The notes under the pieces were generated by a model. It searched no databases, was not told the DNA's origin, and saw only the letters and a program-made list of their open reading frames with translations. This document shows, piece after piece, positions 11,761 through 22,989 of a stretch of 64,000 nt of DNA; positions within the stretch are counted from its first letter, which is position 1, and each line of letters begins with the position of its first letter. Source of the stretch: Spongilla lacustris (Eukaryota > Porifera > Demospongiae > Spongillida > Spongillidae). The translations under genes and the position numbers were made by a program. The stretch spans positions 28,087,216-28,151,215 of the forward strand of contig OX442415.1 in the NCBI GenBank assembly GCA_949361645.1, in the 5' to 3' direction.

Positions 11761-11970
11761 CATGCACACAAGGTGCCTGGCAATGTGATACCTTTGACAC
11801 TACATCTAGACAATTCCTGATTCAGATCTGAATTCCACAATCATGGAAAATTGTTAATAATTACCCATGCACACAAGGTGCCTGGCAATGTGATACCTTT
11901 GACACTACATCTAGACAATTCCTGATTCAGATCTGAATTCCACAATCATGGAAAATTGTTAATAATTACC
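11761..11970 (+). repeat. perfect 105-bp tandem duplication
   Basis: Two identical 105-bp units beginning CATGCACACAAGGTGCCTGG lie back to back (11761-11865 and 11866-11970). Perfect identity means a very recent duplication or an assembly artefact. Confidence 0.95.
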
Positions 11971-13170
11971 CACAGACAACAGCTAGTTTACTAATGAAAT
12001 TCTGAATATATATGCTTTGATAAACCTTTGATCAGATGGTTAATGAAACTGATCAAAATCCCTCCAACATTGATGAAACGATCAACATTTCGACCATCCA
12101 ATGACAGTTTGCAATGAATACCATTAACTACATGTACAACGAGAAGTCATTACAGATGGTTTGAATTTCCACTTGGTTGTGGAAGGTATGATTGCCATGG
12201 TCAGGTCCTATACTAAAAGCACTTAACCACCTAGGCCCAGGTCACCATCCCATTACTTGCTAATTGAACTACATGTACTTTGATATGTGCCAAAATCCTG
12301 GCATTATCAAAATATTTGCCTAATTTTTTGTGTGTGCTGTAAGTTATAATCATTGTTATGTACATTTGGGTCTGGGCACGAGACCAGGCCTGCTTCTAGT
12401 CAGACGTGTCCTTCATACAGTTATGTCTGGTATGTTTGGCCTCTGCTTTGTGTGAGGCAGAGAATGGTCTACAGGCATGTGCAAGAGGAATAGCCACATG
12501 GCATTGAAAGCTGCTCTGCTTGAGTGGATGAACAGCGGCTTGGGGAGAAGGCAAGACTTTCCCTGGGGATGGGGGAGGGGAGGGGGTGGTGAGAAGCAAG
12601 CAGGAGCATCTCTGTCCTTGATGCAACTTCTTCATCACTTCAGCTTGGTTTGATCGCAAACAAGTTTATCTACTACTTTAGATATAGCTCAAGTTTGAAA
12701 TAGAACAAAGTTGCCCACTAATAACATTCCCAGTTGTCAGTAATATGAGCTCCTCCTCAATATGATTGGTAGTGCCAATATTGGACATGATAGTGCCCCA
12801 ATAGTGCCCCAGTAGTATTCCAGACCAACTGAAGTTAAGTCTGGGAGTAAGACTAGCAGGCCAGCTTCTATCCCTGCTGGCATGATTGTACACCACACCG
12901 CTGCACACCCAAACCTTACAACAAAATGGCCCGTAACACGTCAGGAGTATATTTTGGGGTAGGTTACCTCCTTACTCAAAGAAATTCATCGCTACAAACC
13001 GAATTCAACCATCGTGCTTTCGCGCACCATCAAAACGGCTCATACGAGTATGCTGACTAATTAGCCAATTGTATCAATTACACACACAGAAGTCTCCTTT
13101 GCACATAATACGCTCCTCTCGACAAGCGAGCAAGCCCCAACCACCGTCTATGCGTGCACATTTCCCTTAC
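11971..13170. other. no confirmed gene; presumed TIMM17 intron or flank
   Basis: I looked on the minus strand for the rest of TIMM17 (the motif region after the first helix) and did not find it. A minus-strand frame open from about 12913 to 12740 codes a hydrophobic peptide with LLVLLPDLTS and YYWGTIGAL but matches no family I know. Confidence 0.4.
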
Positions 13171-13346
13171 GGCAGGAGAGTTCCTATAGCCTTTCCACGA
13201 GGAGAAGATTGTTCCTCCGATACAACCCATCGCAAAGGCCGCTCCGGCGTCCTCCAAAATTCTCCAAGGACTGGTTAGAGAGAAACGCATAAATAGTAGA
13301 ACAAGCGTAACCGTCAGTACCATGGCTCTCGTTGTAACTCTTCCAT
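13171..13346 (-). CDS. TIMM17: mitochondrial import inner membrane translocase subunit Tim17, N-terminal exons
   Basis: Tim17 is a multi-pass inner-membrane subunit of the TIM23 presequence translocase. Exon 1 (13321-13346) starts MEELQREP. After a 50-bp intron with ATG|GTACTG donor and CTCTCTAACCAG acceptor, exon 2 (13171-13270) continues [10 protein letters not shown], then [19 protein letters not shown], and ends at a GTAAGG donor in phase 0. The REPCPWRI start and the G-rich first helix followed by KGyRNsP are the family signature. Only the first 42 residues (of about 165 in the family) are found; later exons were not located, so the gene may be interrupted by a long repeat-filled intron or be partial. 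The open frame into the intron (start MVLTV) is not used because the spliced form matches the family start exactly. Confidence 0.85.
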
Positions 13347-13633
13347 TCAGAATATGTTCACGTGTTGCGCTCCAATTAAAGGTACACGCCCACATTCATA
13401 ACGCAAGACAATAATTCTTTTTAAGGTACTATATTAATACCCCGCATATACGGTATTGTCGTATACCGGTTTACCTACTGTACTGCTAGCTAGCCAGAGG
13501 CTATCACCAGGTAGGAATTTCATCCTGCCCAATCAGATTGCAGCAATGCAATAATTAGCATTCTTCGCGTGACTGTCACGCGCTCGCATGCTATTAGTGC
13601 ATCTCGCAAGACGTAATTACAGAGACCTTGGAT
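13347..13633. promoter_or_regulatory. upstream region of TIMM17
   Basis: Sequence before the TIMM17 ATG. It holds CpG-containing stretches (CGTGTTGCGC, GACTGTCACGCGCTCG near 13571) but no TATA box or named motif I can defend. No other gene seen. Confidence 0.3.
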
Positions 13634-13985
13634 CCAGGCCCGTAGGCTGGTCGGGAGACGGGGGGGTTCGGGAAAGCAATAAGGTGGAACTGATTAAGAG
13701 CGGGGGTGGGAGCAGGAGGGGGCGTAGCCCCCTCTCGCCCAGCTAGGAGCTCCCCCATCGGGGTCTGGGGCGGAGCCCCAGCCGCTTTGCAACTTTTGCA
13801 ATTTTTCATCCACAAAACATAGCATAATTGCATAGAAACATGGATATAGCCCAGTTTGTGTTCCCGTTCAATAATGAAGTACATATAGGTCTGGCTTGCG
13901 AGTTGCGAGTCTATAAAGGCTGGCATACACAATTCCGGGCGATTTGTCGTATGCAACTCAAATGACTACATGTAACAGTATATGC

Positions 13986-14049
13986 TAGTTGGGCGTAGCC
14001 CGACCTTCGCGTATCCGCCAATACGCGAAGGTCGGGCTACGCCCAACTA
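13986..14049. mobile_element. perfect palindrome: end-to-end termini of MITE family B
   Basis: Arms of 29 bp (TAGTTGGGCGTAGCCCGACC then TTCGCGTAT, and the exact reverse complement) enclose a 6-bp loop CCGCCA. The arm sequence equals the terminal sequence of the 305-bp element at 51944-52248, so this copy has kept only the ends. Flanks CAGTATATGC and ACAGTATGC look like a worn target duplication. Confidence 0.85.
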
Positions 14050-14058
14050 ACAGTATGC

Positions 14059-14107
14059 ATGGGTAAAAGTTCCGCAATTCTTGATCGTATGCGGAACTTT
14101 TACCCAT
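14059..14107. repeat. hairpin with 18-bp perfect arms
   Basis: ATGGGTAAAAGTTCCGCA and its exact reverse complement TGCGGAACTTTTACCCAT are separated by 13 nt. It lies 9 bp from the preceding palindrome. The motif ATGGGTAAAAGTTC also occurs singly near 8190. Confidence 0.8.
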
Positions 14108-14323
14108 AGTTGCACGGAACCCGTAATTTAATTCACGGACCCTCCCCCTGTTCCGCCGCTGCTGTTTGTTGTGGGCGGGACGTGGGCGCCCCATTTTAGA
14201 ATGGATGTCCCGCGGTTGCTAAGCCTGCATGTATTGTTATCTCGTTCTCGCGGGCTATAGCTATACATGTATAGAAGTTATGAATAAATTATTTTGATGG
14301 CAAGCGGAACTAGTTCTGACGAG

Positions 14324-14359
<36 letters not shown>

Positions 14360-14410
14360 CGACCGGACCCACCGACCCCCCCCAGCCTACGGGCCTGGGA
14401 TACGAACTGA

Positions 14411-14953
14411 CTAGACGTGTCTTCTGAACAACGTTCAGTGGTACAAGCCTTCGTAGACGGTCGAGATGTGTTTGTTTACCTCCCAACCAGAAGCGGGAAG
14501 TCCTTGTGCTACTGGATACTCCCCGAAGTATTTTACAGGCTATAATAACATGCCGAAGGCATGTTTACATCAGGAAATAGTTAGGGCTTTAGGGTTAGGG
14601 TTGCGAGGCGCGAAGCGCCGACGATGCCGACTCCGAATCCGGGGTCAAATTGCACCCGCGGTGCTGTCCAGACACTCTTCATTGAGATATAACACCGCCT
14701 CGTCCCGAGTCCGCTTCGCGGACGAGGCGCCTTCGGCGCCGTACTGCGCGCTTCGCGCGCTATACTAACTCGCCTAAGAGGGCCAGACTGCCGCCCGGAT
14801 AGCATTGTGGTCGTTGTAAGTCCTCTGAAAGCTCTGATGAGGGAGCAGGTTGAAGCCCTTAAAGGCAGAGGGTCTAGAGCTGTACGTGTGGGGGAGGTCG
14901 CTACCACTTGTCTTTCTAGCATGCTTCACAACCACCTGATGAAATTGAGATAA
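14411..14953 (+). pseudogene. RecQ-like DNA helicase fragment, interrupted
   Basis: Two plus-strand segments give consecutive RecQ helicase motifs. Segment 1 (about 14411-14543) reads SSEQRSVVQAF, then GRDVFVYLPTRSGKSLCY, which is motif 0 plus Walker A with the usual PTGSGKS changed to PTRSGKS. Segment 2 (about 14775-14953) reads SIVVVVSPLKALMREQVEAL, which is motif Ia, and then stops. About 230 bp of GC-rich hairpin sequence with stop codons separates them where the family has only a few residues. No DEAH box or C-terminal part follows. I judge it a decayed or insertion-broken copy; a spliced intron is possible but I see no donor. Confidence 0.7.
14603..14764. repeat. cluster of GC-rich mini-hairpins within the helicase fragment
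   Basis: Perfect short inverted repeats with GAA or TTC centres are GGCGCGAAGCGCC (14607), GTCCGCTTCGCGGAC (14709), GGCGCCTTCGGCGCC (14726) and GCGCGCTTCGCGCGC (14746). They are preceded by TTTAGGGTTAGGGTT near 14588. Much higher GC than the surroundings points to an inserted element. Confidence 0.75.
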
Positions 14954-16287
14954 AACACCCAATGATGATGGTGATAAAGTACCAGCAGCTGCTAACTGTT
15001 AAGATGACCTCTTCCAACTGCCTGTAGGCTGTAGGCTGGGATGTTGTAGCTGTAAATTCTAGATGCACCCCTGCACTTATCGCTCAGCTGCTTCTATGTC
15101 GTTTTCTATCATGTCTAGCTCCTCCCTTTTTACTACAACTATCAAATGATGTGAAACAACACTTGCAGATTATGATTGAACATCCAGGCTGCGTGCGTCT
15201 AGGAACTCTTTTGTCAACTAGTTCTCGTTCAAACGCATCATACATGAAGTGCTTTAGCACGGAAGCACATGTATTGTTGAGCTGCTATGCACGATCTCCG
15301 CTGTCTGTACATTTCCGGCAATTTACCGCATGACGAAGCCATAATTTATCGTTTATCGGAAGTATATTCATATCTATATGCGCGTGACAAGAGCGGCATT
15401 CTCGGGCCACGAAATTGTTGCCAGTGCCTGCTGCGTCCGTTGGGTCTGGGGCCGAGACTAGGCGAACCCCTCTTTTGGCTCTGAACTTTTTTTTTTTTTT
15501 TTTTTTTTAATATGCGCGCAAGGTAAATATGTAACCAGTAGCGAAGGATAAATTGAATGGCACCGTGGGAGGGACCTTAACTCCGCTCGTATGTGGCGAA
15601 GCGCAAGGGTCTCCCGCTTGTGTTTGACCAAACGCAAGGGCCCCCCCCTCCCCGGTCGTATGTGGCCCGCATTATAGGTCTTCCATTCCTGTGTCGTTTT
15701 ATATAACCGCGCTGCCGTAACCCCCCTTTATAAAATCCTGCGTACGCCCCTGCAGGGATTCATACCACCGGTTTCCTGGTATTTAGGAGACTAGTATTTT
15801 TTAAAACACTAGCACTACACATGTCATATGATTTAAAATAATTATATATATATTGCCCTTTTGTTCAGTTCAGCTATGCCAGTTGGGCGAACCCCATGGA
15901 TCTTGTCCAGGGCAACACGGGCATTTAACTTAGTACGTCACGGCGCTTTACGGTACTACATAGGGCGGAATTTTGAAAGAGATGGGGGGGGGGGGGGGGG
16001 AGGAGGAGGAGGGGGTAAAGTGGGCGTGGGTGGGGATATGCCCGCTCCTGCGCTTCGCTGCGTTACATTTTTAACACCTCAGTGTCCTGAAAGATTCGAA
16101 ATGTGGGCTGTGGCTGCATGGGATCGATGGATGTAGCTTCATGCACGCCTACAGGTATAGGCTTTGATTGTATGGCGCGCGCAGCTGAGCCCGCCAGCTG
16201 TGATTTGTACATGTACTCATCCTATATGGCGCGCATGCATGTCACTTGATACTCAATATGATACAAATGAAATACATACATGCATGC
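14954..16287. other. no recognised gene; TE-like debris
   Basis: A plus-strand frame stays open from about 15045 to 15333 (contains SNDVKQHLQIMIEHPGCVRL) but matches nothing I know. A poly-T tract sits near 15488-15508. The motif CCTGCGTACGCCCCTGC near 15744 resembles transposon ends. A poly-G plus GGA tract lies at 15985-16014. Confidence 0.45.
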
Positions 16288-16500
16288 ATATATAAGAGGT
16301 ACAAAAGAACAAGCAAGAAATAGAAGGTACAAAAGAACAAGCAAGAAATAGAAGGTACAAAAGAACACACCCAGAAATAGAAGGTACAAAAGAACACACC
16401 CAGAAATAGAAGGTACACACCCAGAAATAGAAGGTACAAAAGAACAAGTCTAGAAATAGCAATAGAAAGTACAAAAGAACAAGTCTAGGAAGGTACAAAT
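16288..16500 (+). repeat. minisatellite, 19-29-bp unit
   Basis: Units of AGAAATAGAAGGTACAAAAG with variable tails (AACAAGCA or AACACACCC), about nine copies. Confidence 0.9.
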
Positions 16501-17147
16501 GAACAATAGAAGGTCCTGGCCATCTTATTCTATTTACACACTTTGTGTGAATGAGCGAGCACTCAAGACCACAATTGCTTGCAATTGCATCAGCACCAAT
16601 TTGATGAAGTTGTGCAGGACAGGAGTTCTCAATCCGATGGCCCTCAGATTGGAGGTGGTGGTCAGTGATGTGAAGAAGGTGGTAACAAGCAGTGTGTTGT
16701 TGATGTGGAGGTGTTGTTGAGGAGATGGTGTTGATGTAGAGGTGGTGTTGTTGATGTGGAGTGTCATGAAGTTTGATGATTTGGCTGATTTGTATAAGGA
16801 CTCAATGAAGCTCCACCACTTCATAAGTAACTTGGCAATATATATTCTTGTATTAATAATCATATTCTGACCGATGCTGACCAATACTTTTTACAAAAAC
16901 CCCCATAAAATAAATAAAAATACATGAAATATTATAAATAAGTAAAAGTAATTGAAAAAAAGAAAATTAAATTAACCCGACAAATAATAACAATAATAAT
17001 AATACCAGTGAAGGAGTGGACAGACACAATTGTGCTGCAGCTTTTTAAGATAAAGCTAACTGTTATGAAAATGAAATAAAGAATCACTCCAAAGAAAAAG
17101 ATCATATTAGGGATCAGATGGCCAACATGAGTTATCAAGAGCTAAAG
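16501..17147. other. no recognised gene
   Basis: Contains GATGTGGAGGTGTTGTTGAG-type short repeats (about 16695-16760) and AT-rich sequence. Open frames here are short and low complexity. Confidence 0.5.
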
Positions 17148-17320
17148 AGATAAGCTATCTAAACAGCTACCTAGATCGAGATAAGCTACCTAGAGAGCTA
17201 TCAAGATAAGCTACCTAGAGAGCTATCGAGATAAGCTACCTAAAGAGCTATCAAGATAAGCTACCTAGAGAGCTATCGAGATAAGCTACCTAAAGAGATA
17301 TCGAGATAAGCTACCAAGAA
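17148..17320 (+). repeat. 25-bp minisatellite (copy 1 of 3)
   Basis: Units AGATAAGCTACCTAGAGAGC plus TATCG. The same satellite, followed by the same unique block (GCTGTATGTTACTTTCCATT, then ACAACTGCCACCTCC), recurs near 21640-21880 and 25383-25495. Confidence 0.95.
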
Positions 17321-17584
17321 CAGCTGTATGTTACTTTCCATTACAACTGCCACCTCCTTCTCCAACTTAGTGCCAACAACTTCTCAACTCATCATCAACA
17401 CACGTTTCGTGGACACCAAAATCCAATTCACTTTATCATATGCAATTTTATCAGCTACTCAATATGTATACATTTAACAAACATTTGTTGACAAATACAA
17501 GGATTATACATGAAACCATACAATTAACATATCATACATGATACCACACGATTATGTCACAGGACTGTACCAACAGGATTGTAC

Positions 17585-17850
17585 TCTGACTATACATATT
17601 ACACCACAGGACTGCACATATTACACCACAGGACTGCACATATTACACCACAGGACTGTACATATTACACCACAGGACTGCACATATTACACCACAGGAC
17701 TGTACATATTACACCACAGGACTGTACATATTACACCACAGGACTGTACATATTACACCACAGGACTGTACATATTACACCACAGGACTGTACATATTAC
17801 AGCAATAGGACTATACATATTATACCCGTAGGACTATACTGCATACATTA
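17585..17850 (+). repeat. 22-bp minisatellite
   Basis: Units ACATATTACACCACAGGACT plus GT, about eleven copies. Related but more diverged units occur at 22080-22250 and 25620-25930 in the duplicated segments. The window 17880-18030 has further AACTGGAAACACTGGTGAC repeats. Confidence 0.95.
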
Positions 17851-18030
17851 TACCAATAGATACCCGGTATATATTATACTGAAAAAGGTAACTGGAAACA
17901 TTGGTGACTTGAGTATGTAACTGGAAGCACTGGTGACATGGAACAGGGAACTGGAAACACAAAACTGGAATAGGTAACTGGAAACACTGGTAACTTCAGC
18001 ATGTAACTGGAAGCACTGGTGATTGGAATA

Positions 18031-18457
18031 GTTGCTGGAGCATGCCCACCTCTGGAGTCTGGACTATAGTGCTAGCTTTGAGAGACCCTAACCTAGAGGA
18101 GAGGTGGATGCAGGAACTGAAGCTGGAGATGAGATGAACAAATTTACAAGTGAATTCTTGTTGTACGCATTTCCCACTTGTGCACAGGTGAATTGCTTGG
18201 CACGATTCCATTATTTTAACTGTGTATGTATGGAATGAAGCCAATGGTGTCATGTTAGCCATGTTTGCAATGCTGTCATGGTGTCATGCTTGCCATGGTG
18301 TCATGTTAGCAATTATGTCATGCACAGTATCACTATGAATGACAGATGTCTTGTAGGATGGATGGTCACCGATGATACTATACTTGGGACACTATTCATG
18401 GCCATACACATGATGGAGGTGCTGAAGGAGCTGTCACCAGCAGCCATAGGGATGTTC

Positions 18458-18489
<32 letters not shown>

Positions 18490-18535
18490 GAGGCAGGCTT
18501 TATTGGCCCAGTGGAGGTATCATTTGCCACACCCT
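18031..18535. other. satellite-derived sequence, poly-G
   Basis: A block resembling 21310-21480 and 25080-25240 (GAGGTGGATTCAGGAACTG-like) starts here. ATGTTAGCCATGTTTGC-like short repeats lie at about 18250-18320 and a poly-G of about 19 nt at 18469-18488. No gene recognised. Confidence 0.5.
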
Positions 18536-18838
18536 CTATGGGAGGAGCCCTGACCTGCTGCCTAGGAGTTGGTGCTTTTCTTGATTGTTTCGGAGGTGTG
18601 ACAGCTCGCTACGCAGCTCCTGCTTGGATAGATTTGAGGACAGTACTCTAGTGAGTGTCTTGATTTGCCTGGGGACTTGACTGTTCTCATCCTCAACGCC
18701 TGCCAGCTTTAGCTCACTCTTAAAACCTGTTGGAGGTTTCAGTTTCAATGGCATTGAGGTCAGTCTTGAGGCAACATCAGTACCATGATCCACAGGGTCA
18801 GCAGCAGACCTAAGTGGTACCACCAAGGAAGCATGCAG
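18536..18838 (-). CDS. hypothetical protein segment, possible terminal exon
   Basis: A 100-codon frame runs from an acceptor (CATCTCCTATAG) to TAG. Its composition is protein-like, with a basic and glutamine/glutamate-rich second half (NLSKQELRSELSHLRNNQEK, probably coiled coil) and SMPLKLKPPTGFKSELKLAG before it. It is not a repeat product and stays open without low complexity. No family recognised and no start codon is required if it is an internal or last exon. Confidence 0.35.
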   Translation of the reverse strand: MHASLVVPLRSAADPVDHGTDVASRLTSMPLKLKPPTGFKSELKLAGVEDENSQVPRQIKTLTRVLSSNLSKQELRSELSHLRNNQEKHQLLGSRSGLLP

Positions 18839-20626
18839 CTATAGGAGATGAGGGAGGAAGGGAAAGGAGAGTAATTCAACATTATGTCAAAGCAACTGTA
18901 ATGAATTCATGTAAAGGATTTCAACATAAAATAAAATTTTTATGGATGGCAGTGGATTTTACATAGCCCTGACACGTTTGGCAAACTAGCCTGACACTAT
19001 TGATGGATGAGTCAAGCACCCCTGACTTAATTGACAATTGTTGGCCATACACTGGCTCCTCCCACCCTAGTACAAATACTACGTGGAGAAAGAGAACGTG
19101 AACTTACAGTACCTATCCTAAGGACGCTGGTCTAAGCCATGTTCACCTTCACAAAATTGTTTAATTGATCTACACTGGCTGCATCCCCCACCAACGAGGG
19201 GAAAAAAAAATACAAGACTCTAAATTTTGGCAATTGTTTTCCAATCTGTATTTGATGTGTGTGATATTACTAAACGAAACCTAGAATTTACTAAAGTGAC
19301 TGCTGTAAGGAGCAATGAGCGACAGAGATATGCAATTTTAATGCTAAGCTCACTAATGGTAGGAAGCTAGAGATAGGTGTAAAGTGGTATACAAATGCAA
19401 GAATAAAATTGTGCTCAAGATTCATGACATGACAAGCGCACACATGTATTACATCTTGTAAAAACATATGCTCAACAAAGAGTTAGTGTGCTGAGGACTG
19501 AATCCAAATTTAATTGCCCTAACTTTGAAGTGAGATACAACCTGTTACCCCACCCACCCCCCACCTCCTACCCCCCCCTCTACCCACATGCTAGATAGGG
19601 CCAAGGCCAGCAATGTCAAGCACACAAGAACTATCCCATGATAAAAGCTACCTCACTCTTCCACCTAGTTTGTACCAAATGCACTATACTTGGCACCAAA
19701 TAAACACTTTCAGGAGTTTCTGATCATTTGCTATTGATACTTGAGGCAATAATACTGAATCCTCCAATATCAAAACTTCTCTAAAACTTCTCTGCACACA
19801 CATATGCACATGCACAACAGAACTCAGTCCTCACAGCACACACACTCACCTAACCCAGTCCTAAGAGCATGTCAGCCTGCCTTTGCAGCAGTGGTCACAA
19901 GAGGAAGTACTTTGATGTGGGGAGAATGGTGCTTGGACCTACGCACATGGTGCTGGGGAAGAGGATGGGAACACCACAAAACCCTCCCACATGGTACACA
20001 CACACACCAGATAACACAGGTACCATTGTATAAGTTAATCATTGCGGGGTCGGATATACTGGTGATCTCTCTTCCACAGGAGTGTTCATAACACAAGATG
20101 TCTCCTCACTTATGACACTGCATCACTGTGTGAGGTGTAGGAAGGGAACTTGAAGGGAGAGTGTAGGGAGACCATAGAGGGTGTAGGAAGGGGGTATAGG
20201 GCATAGCTACCTTTCAGTGGACCCTAGCCCAGAGGTACATTGGATTCAGGAGCTGCATCACTGGAACACAGGGGACTAGGAGGGATGACTGTATGACAGC
20301 TGCCTTGAGTTCAATCGATAAATTACATGATCAATGCTCAACACTATGTCAAAATTAACTGCAATGAGGCTTTAACATGTAATTTCACTATTATATCAAT
20401 GGCAGAGCTTCACACTATTAATGGCCGAGTCGAGCACTTCTAATTGGGTATGTATGAATGCATTATAAGTGTTTGCAGGCATACATCAAAGTACATGAGT
20501 GAACGATACATGCTGTACCGACGATCAGGTTATATCACTTGCAATTATTATATGCTAAAAAGGAGTACTCATTTTCTAATAAATGCTGTGGCTATGATTA
20601 ATTAGCTGCAATGCAGTAGTACTTAC

Positions 20627-20751
20627 TGGCATTTGGTCCCTCCATCCATTATTCAGAACAGCTAACATGTTGCAAGCCAGATGTGATGCTGATTCACAAG
20701 GTACATGTACATCAATAGTGGTTGCAATCTCATATCTAGAACGTGCATTAC
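20627..20751 (-). CDS. candidate exon in duplication copy 1
   Basis: Bounded by GGTTTCAG acceptor and CCA|GTAAGT donor; open in phase 1 for 41 codons, containing ARSRYEIATTIDVHVPCESA and ending NNGWRDQMP. The equivalent exon in copy 2 has the same splice signals but an in-frame TAG. Adjacent minus-strand sequence at about 20815-20930 codes a strongly hydrophobic run (LPFELLILLLLGL), possibly a signal peptide or membrane exon. Unknown family. Confidence 0.3.
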
Positions 20752-21639
20752 CTGAAACCATGTCAGAGAAAAAATAAAAACATATTCCTTTTGAAACAAT
20801 CATTTCCAACCTTGGGGATATTGATGCCAGAGATAACTGTCTGCAGAAGGGCAATGGCCAGAACTGATGACAGAGAACAACGCAGACCGAGGAGCAGCAG
20901 AATCAGCAGTTCAAATGGCAGCACTAGCAGGAGAGAAATGTTTTTTTCTTTTGTAAAATTGAATTTTACATCTCAGCTAGCAGCGAGTAGCTGGGTTGAA
21001 GGTGCAGAAGAGGGCATAGCTAAAGTCAGGAAGTAAAAAAGCAAGAATGATATATTCCAAATCATAAGCAACAGTTCTGTTAATAGGTAACAGTTCCACT
21101 AATGAGTATTAATCAAATGAAGGGTTAAAAAATACTATTTATTGATGCTTCAATCCAAATTTAAATTTTGAACTACACTAATATAGAGCCAAGAAAAGTG
21201 CCCTTACCAGTATAGACACAACAACTCTGATGAGCAGACAACAGAAATGCCATCTGCAGCAACACAATGGTTATTCTCATAGCCCATTATAAAACTTACA
21301 TGTACAAGTGAGGAGAGGTGGATTCAGCTGCTGGAGCATGCTTACCTCAGGACTATAGTGCTACCTTTCAGAGACCTTTACCCAGAGGAGGGGTGGATTC
21401 AGGAACTGGATCTGGACATGAAATTTACAAGTGAATTCTGGGTATATGGGTGGGGCACAGGTGGATTGCTTGGCACGGTTACTATACTATAAATTCTACA
21501 TGTATTACTACACCAACCCCTTCCACTACTCACCTTGGATATGCTGCCCATGTACAGGAGGAAAGAGGAAGATGGGATGGAGGGAGGGAGATGGAGAAGT
21601 GATAGGGAAGTGAGAGATGGGAGGGGAGGGGAGGGGAGA

Positions 21640-21880
21640 GGAGCTACCTAGAGAGCTATCGAGATGACCTACCTAAAGAGCTATCGAGATAAGCTACCTA
21701 GAGAGCTATCGAGATAACCTACCTAAAGAGCTATCGAGATAAGCTACCTGAAGAGCTATCGAGATAAGCTATCTAGAGAGCTATCGAGATAAGCTACCTA
21801 GAGAGCTATTGAGATAAGCTACCTAGAGAGCTATCGAGATAAGCTACCTAAAGAGCTATCGAGATAAGCTACAAAGAAGA
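21640..21880 (+). repeat. 25-bp minisatellite (copy 2 of 3)
   Basis: Same unit as at 17148-17320 (GAGCTATCGAGATAAGCTAC), about nine copies, preceded by a GGGAGGGGAGG tract. Confidence 0.95.
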
Positions 21881-22989
21881 GCTGTATGTTACTTTCCATT
21901 ACAACTGCCACCTCCTTCTCCAACTTAGTGCCAACAACTTCTCAACTCATCAAAAGTGCCAAATACTCCTCAACTCATCAAACACAATTACTTTTTAAAT
22001 AGACAATAAACCTTTGTACAAGGTTTTACATATATACCATACATGTACATGATACCACAGGATTATGCCTGTAGATATTATAACCATAGGACGACAATGC
22101 ATATTATACCACAGGACTATACACATGTTATACCACAGAACTGTACACATTATAGCAATGGGGGGGGGGGGGGGGGAGACTGTACATATCACCAATAGGG
22201 AAATACACAGGACTGTACATATTATACCGTAGGACTGTGGATCGTACACGATACCACAGGAACCGTTCTCTGTAGCTACCACACTTGGCAGCTAGATCTT
22301 AGTCTAGCATGCATATAACAGCACATCAAACTTCCTTCAATGTCTTCAGCGTGATGATGTCAGGATGTAACACAAGTGACTTGAATGCATATAACTGGGA
22401 GGGTGTTGGAGGGTGGGTACAAGGAGGGTGGGTACATGGGGAGGGGAACATACAAGTGTGTAGGAGGGTGGATACAGAATAGAGGGCTGTGCGTGGGCAC
22501 AACCAATTGCCTTGAGCACCATCCATGTCTTGTCCGGAGAGCAGCTGTGCCCCCAGTTCTGCAAGGTTGCCCCCAGATGGCTGGTCTGAACAGTAGCTTC
22601 ATCTCCCAGCAGGATGGCATGGTTGTTCTGGACAAGTAGATCCATCTTCTATCAGGATAGGTTGGACAGTAGCTCTAATGACATGGTTGATATGAACAGG
22701 TGTGTAGGAGGGTGGTTGGTATGGATAAGTGTGTAGGATGTATGCGTACACAGTTAACCCTTCAACACATACCATGAATGGTCAGTGGTGAGTCTTCTAC
22801 AGCTGGATAGGGGGAACATAGCTACCTTTCAGAGACGCTAGCCTAGAGGTAGATTGCATTCAGGTGCTGCATCATAGGAATGTTCACAGGGACAGGAATA
22901 TTTGGCGACTGGATGACAGATGATGAATTGGGCAATTGATGACTGGATGACAGCTGCCTAGAGTACAATCGATAAACCACATGTATGGT

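Larger units (their letters stand above)
13634..14398. mobile_element. 765-bp element with 17-bp perfect terminal inverted repeats
   Basis: CCAGGCCCGTAGGCTGG at 13634-13650 is exactly inverted at 14382-14398. The left part includes the dispersed GGTCTGGGGCGGAGCCCCAG block. The interior holds a palindrome (13986-14049), a hairpin (14059-14107) and a poly-G of about 34 nt. No transposase frame. Flanking target duplications are not clear (GGAT on the left, GATA on the right). Confidence 0.6.
18890..22690 (+). repeat. segmental duplication, copy 1 (about 3.7 kb)
   Basis: This stretch and about 22990-26430 are collinear. Shared landmarks include GTGATGCTGATTCACAAGGT (near 20690 and 24350), GGTATATGGGTGGGGCACAG (near 21440 and 25195), the 25-bp satellite, and GGCAGCTAGATCTTAGTCTA (near 22286 and 25990). 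The offset is about 3.67-3.74 kb. Boundaries are approximate. Confidence 0.85.

Noticed and set aside
13078..13395. 105-codon ORF over TIMM17 taken as a single exon
   Set aside because: The N-terminal part reads through a 50-bp intron; the spliced form restores the exact family start MEE-REPCPWRI.
14581..14602. Interstitial telomere (TTTAGGGTTAGGGTT)
   Set aside because: Only about two TTAGGG units; too short to call telomeric.
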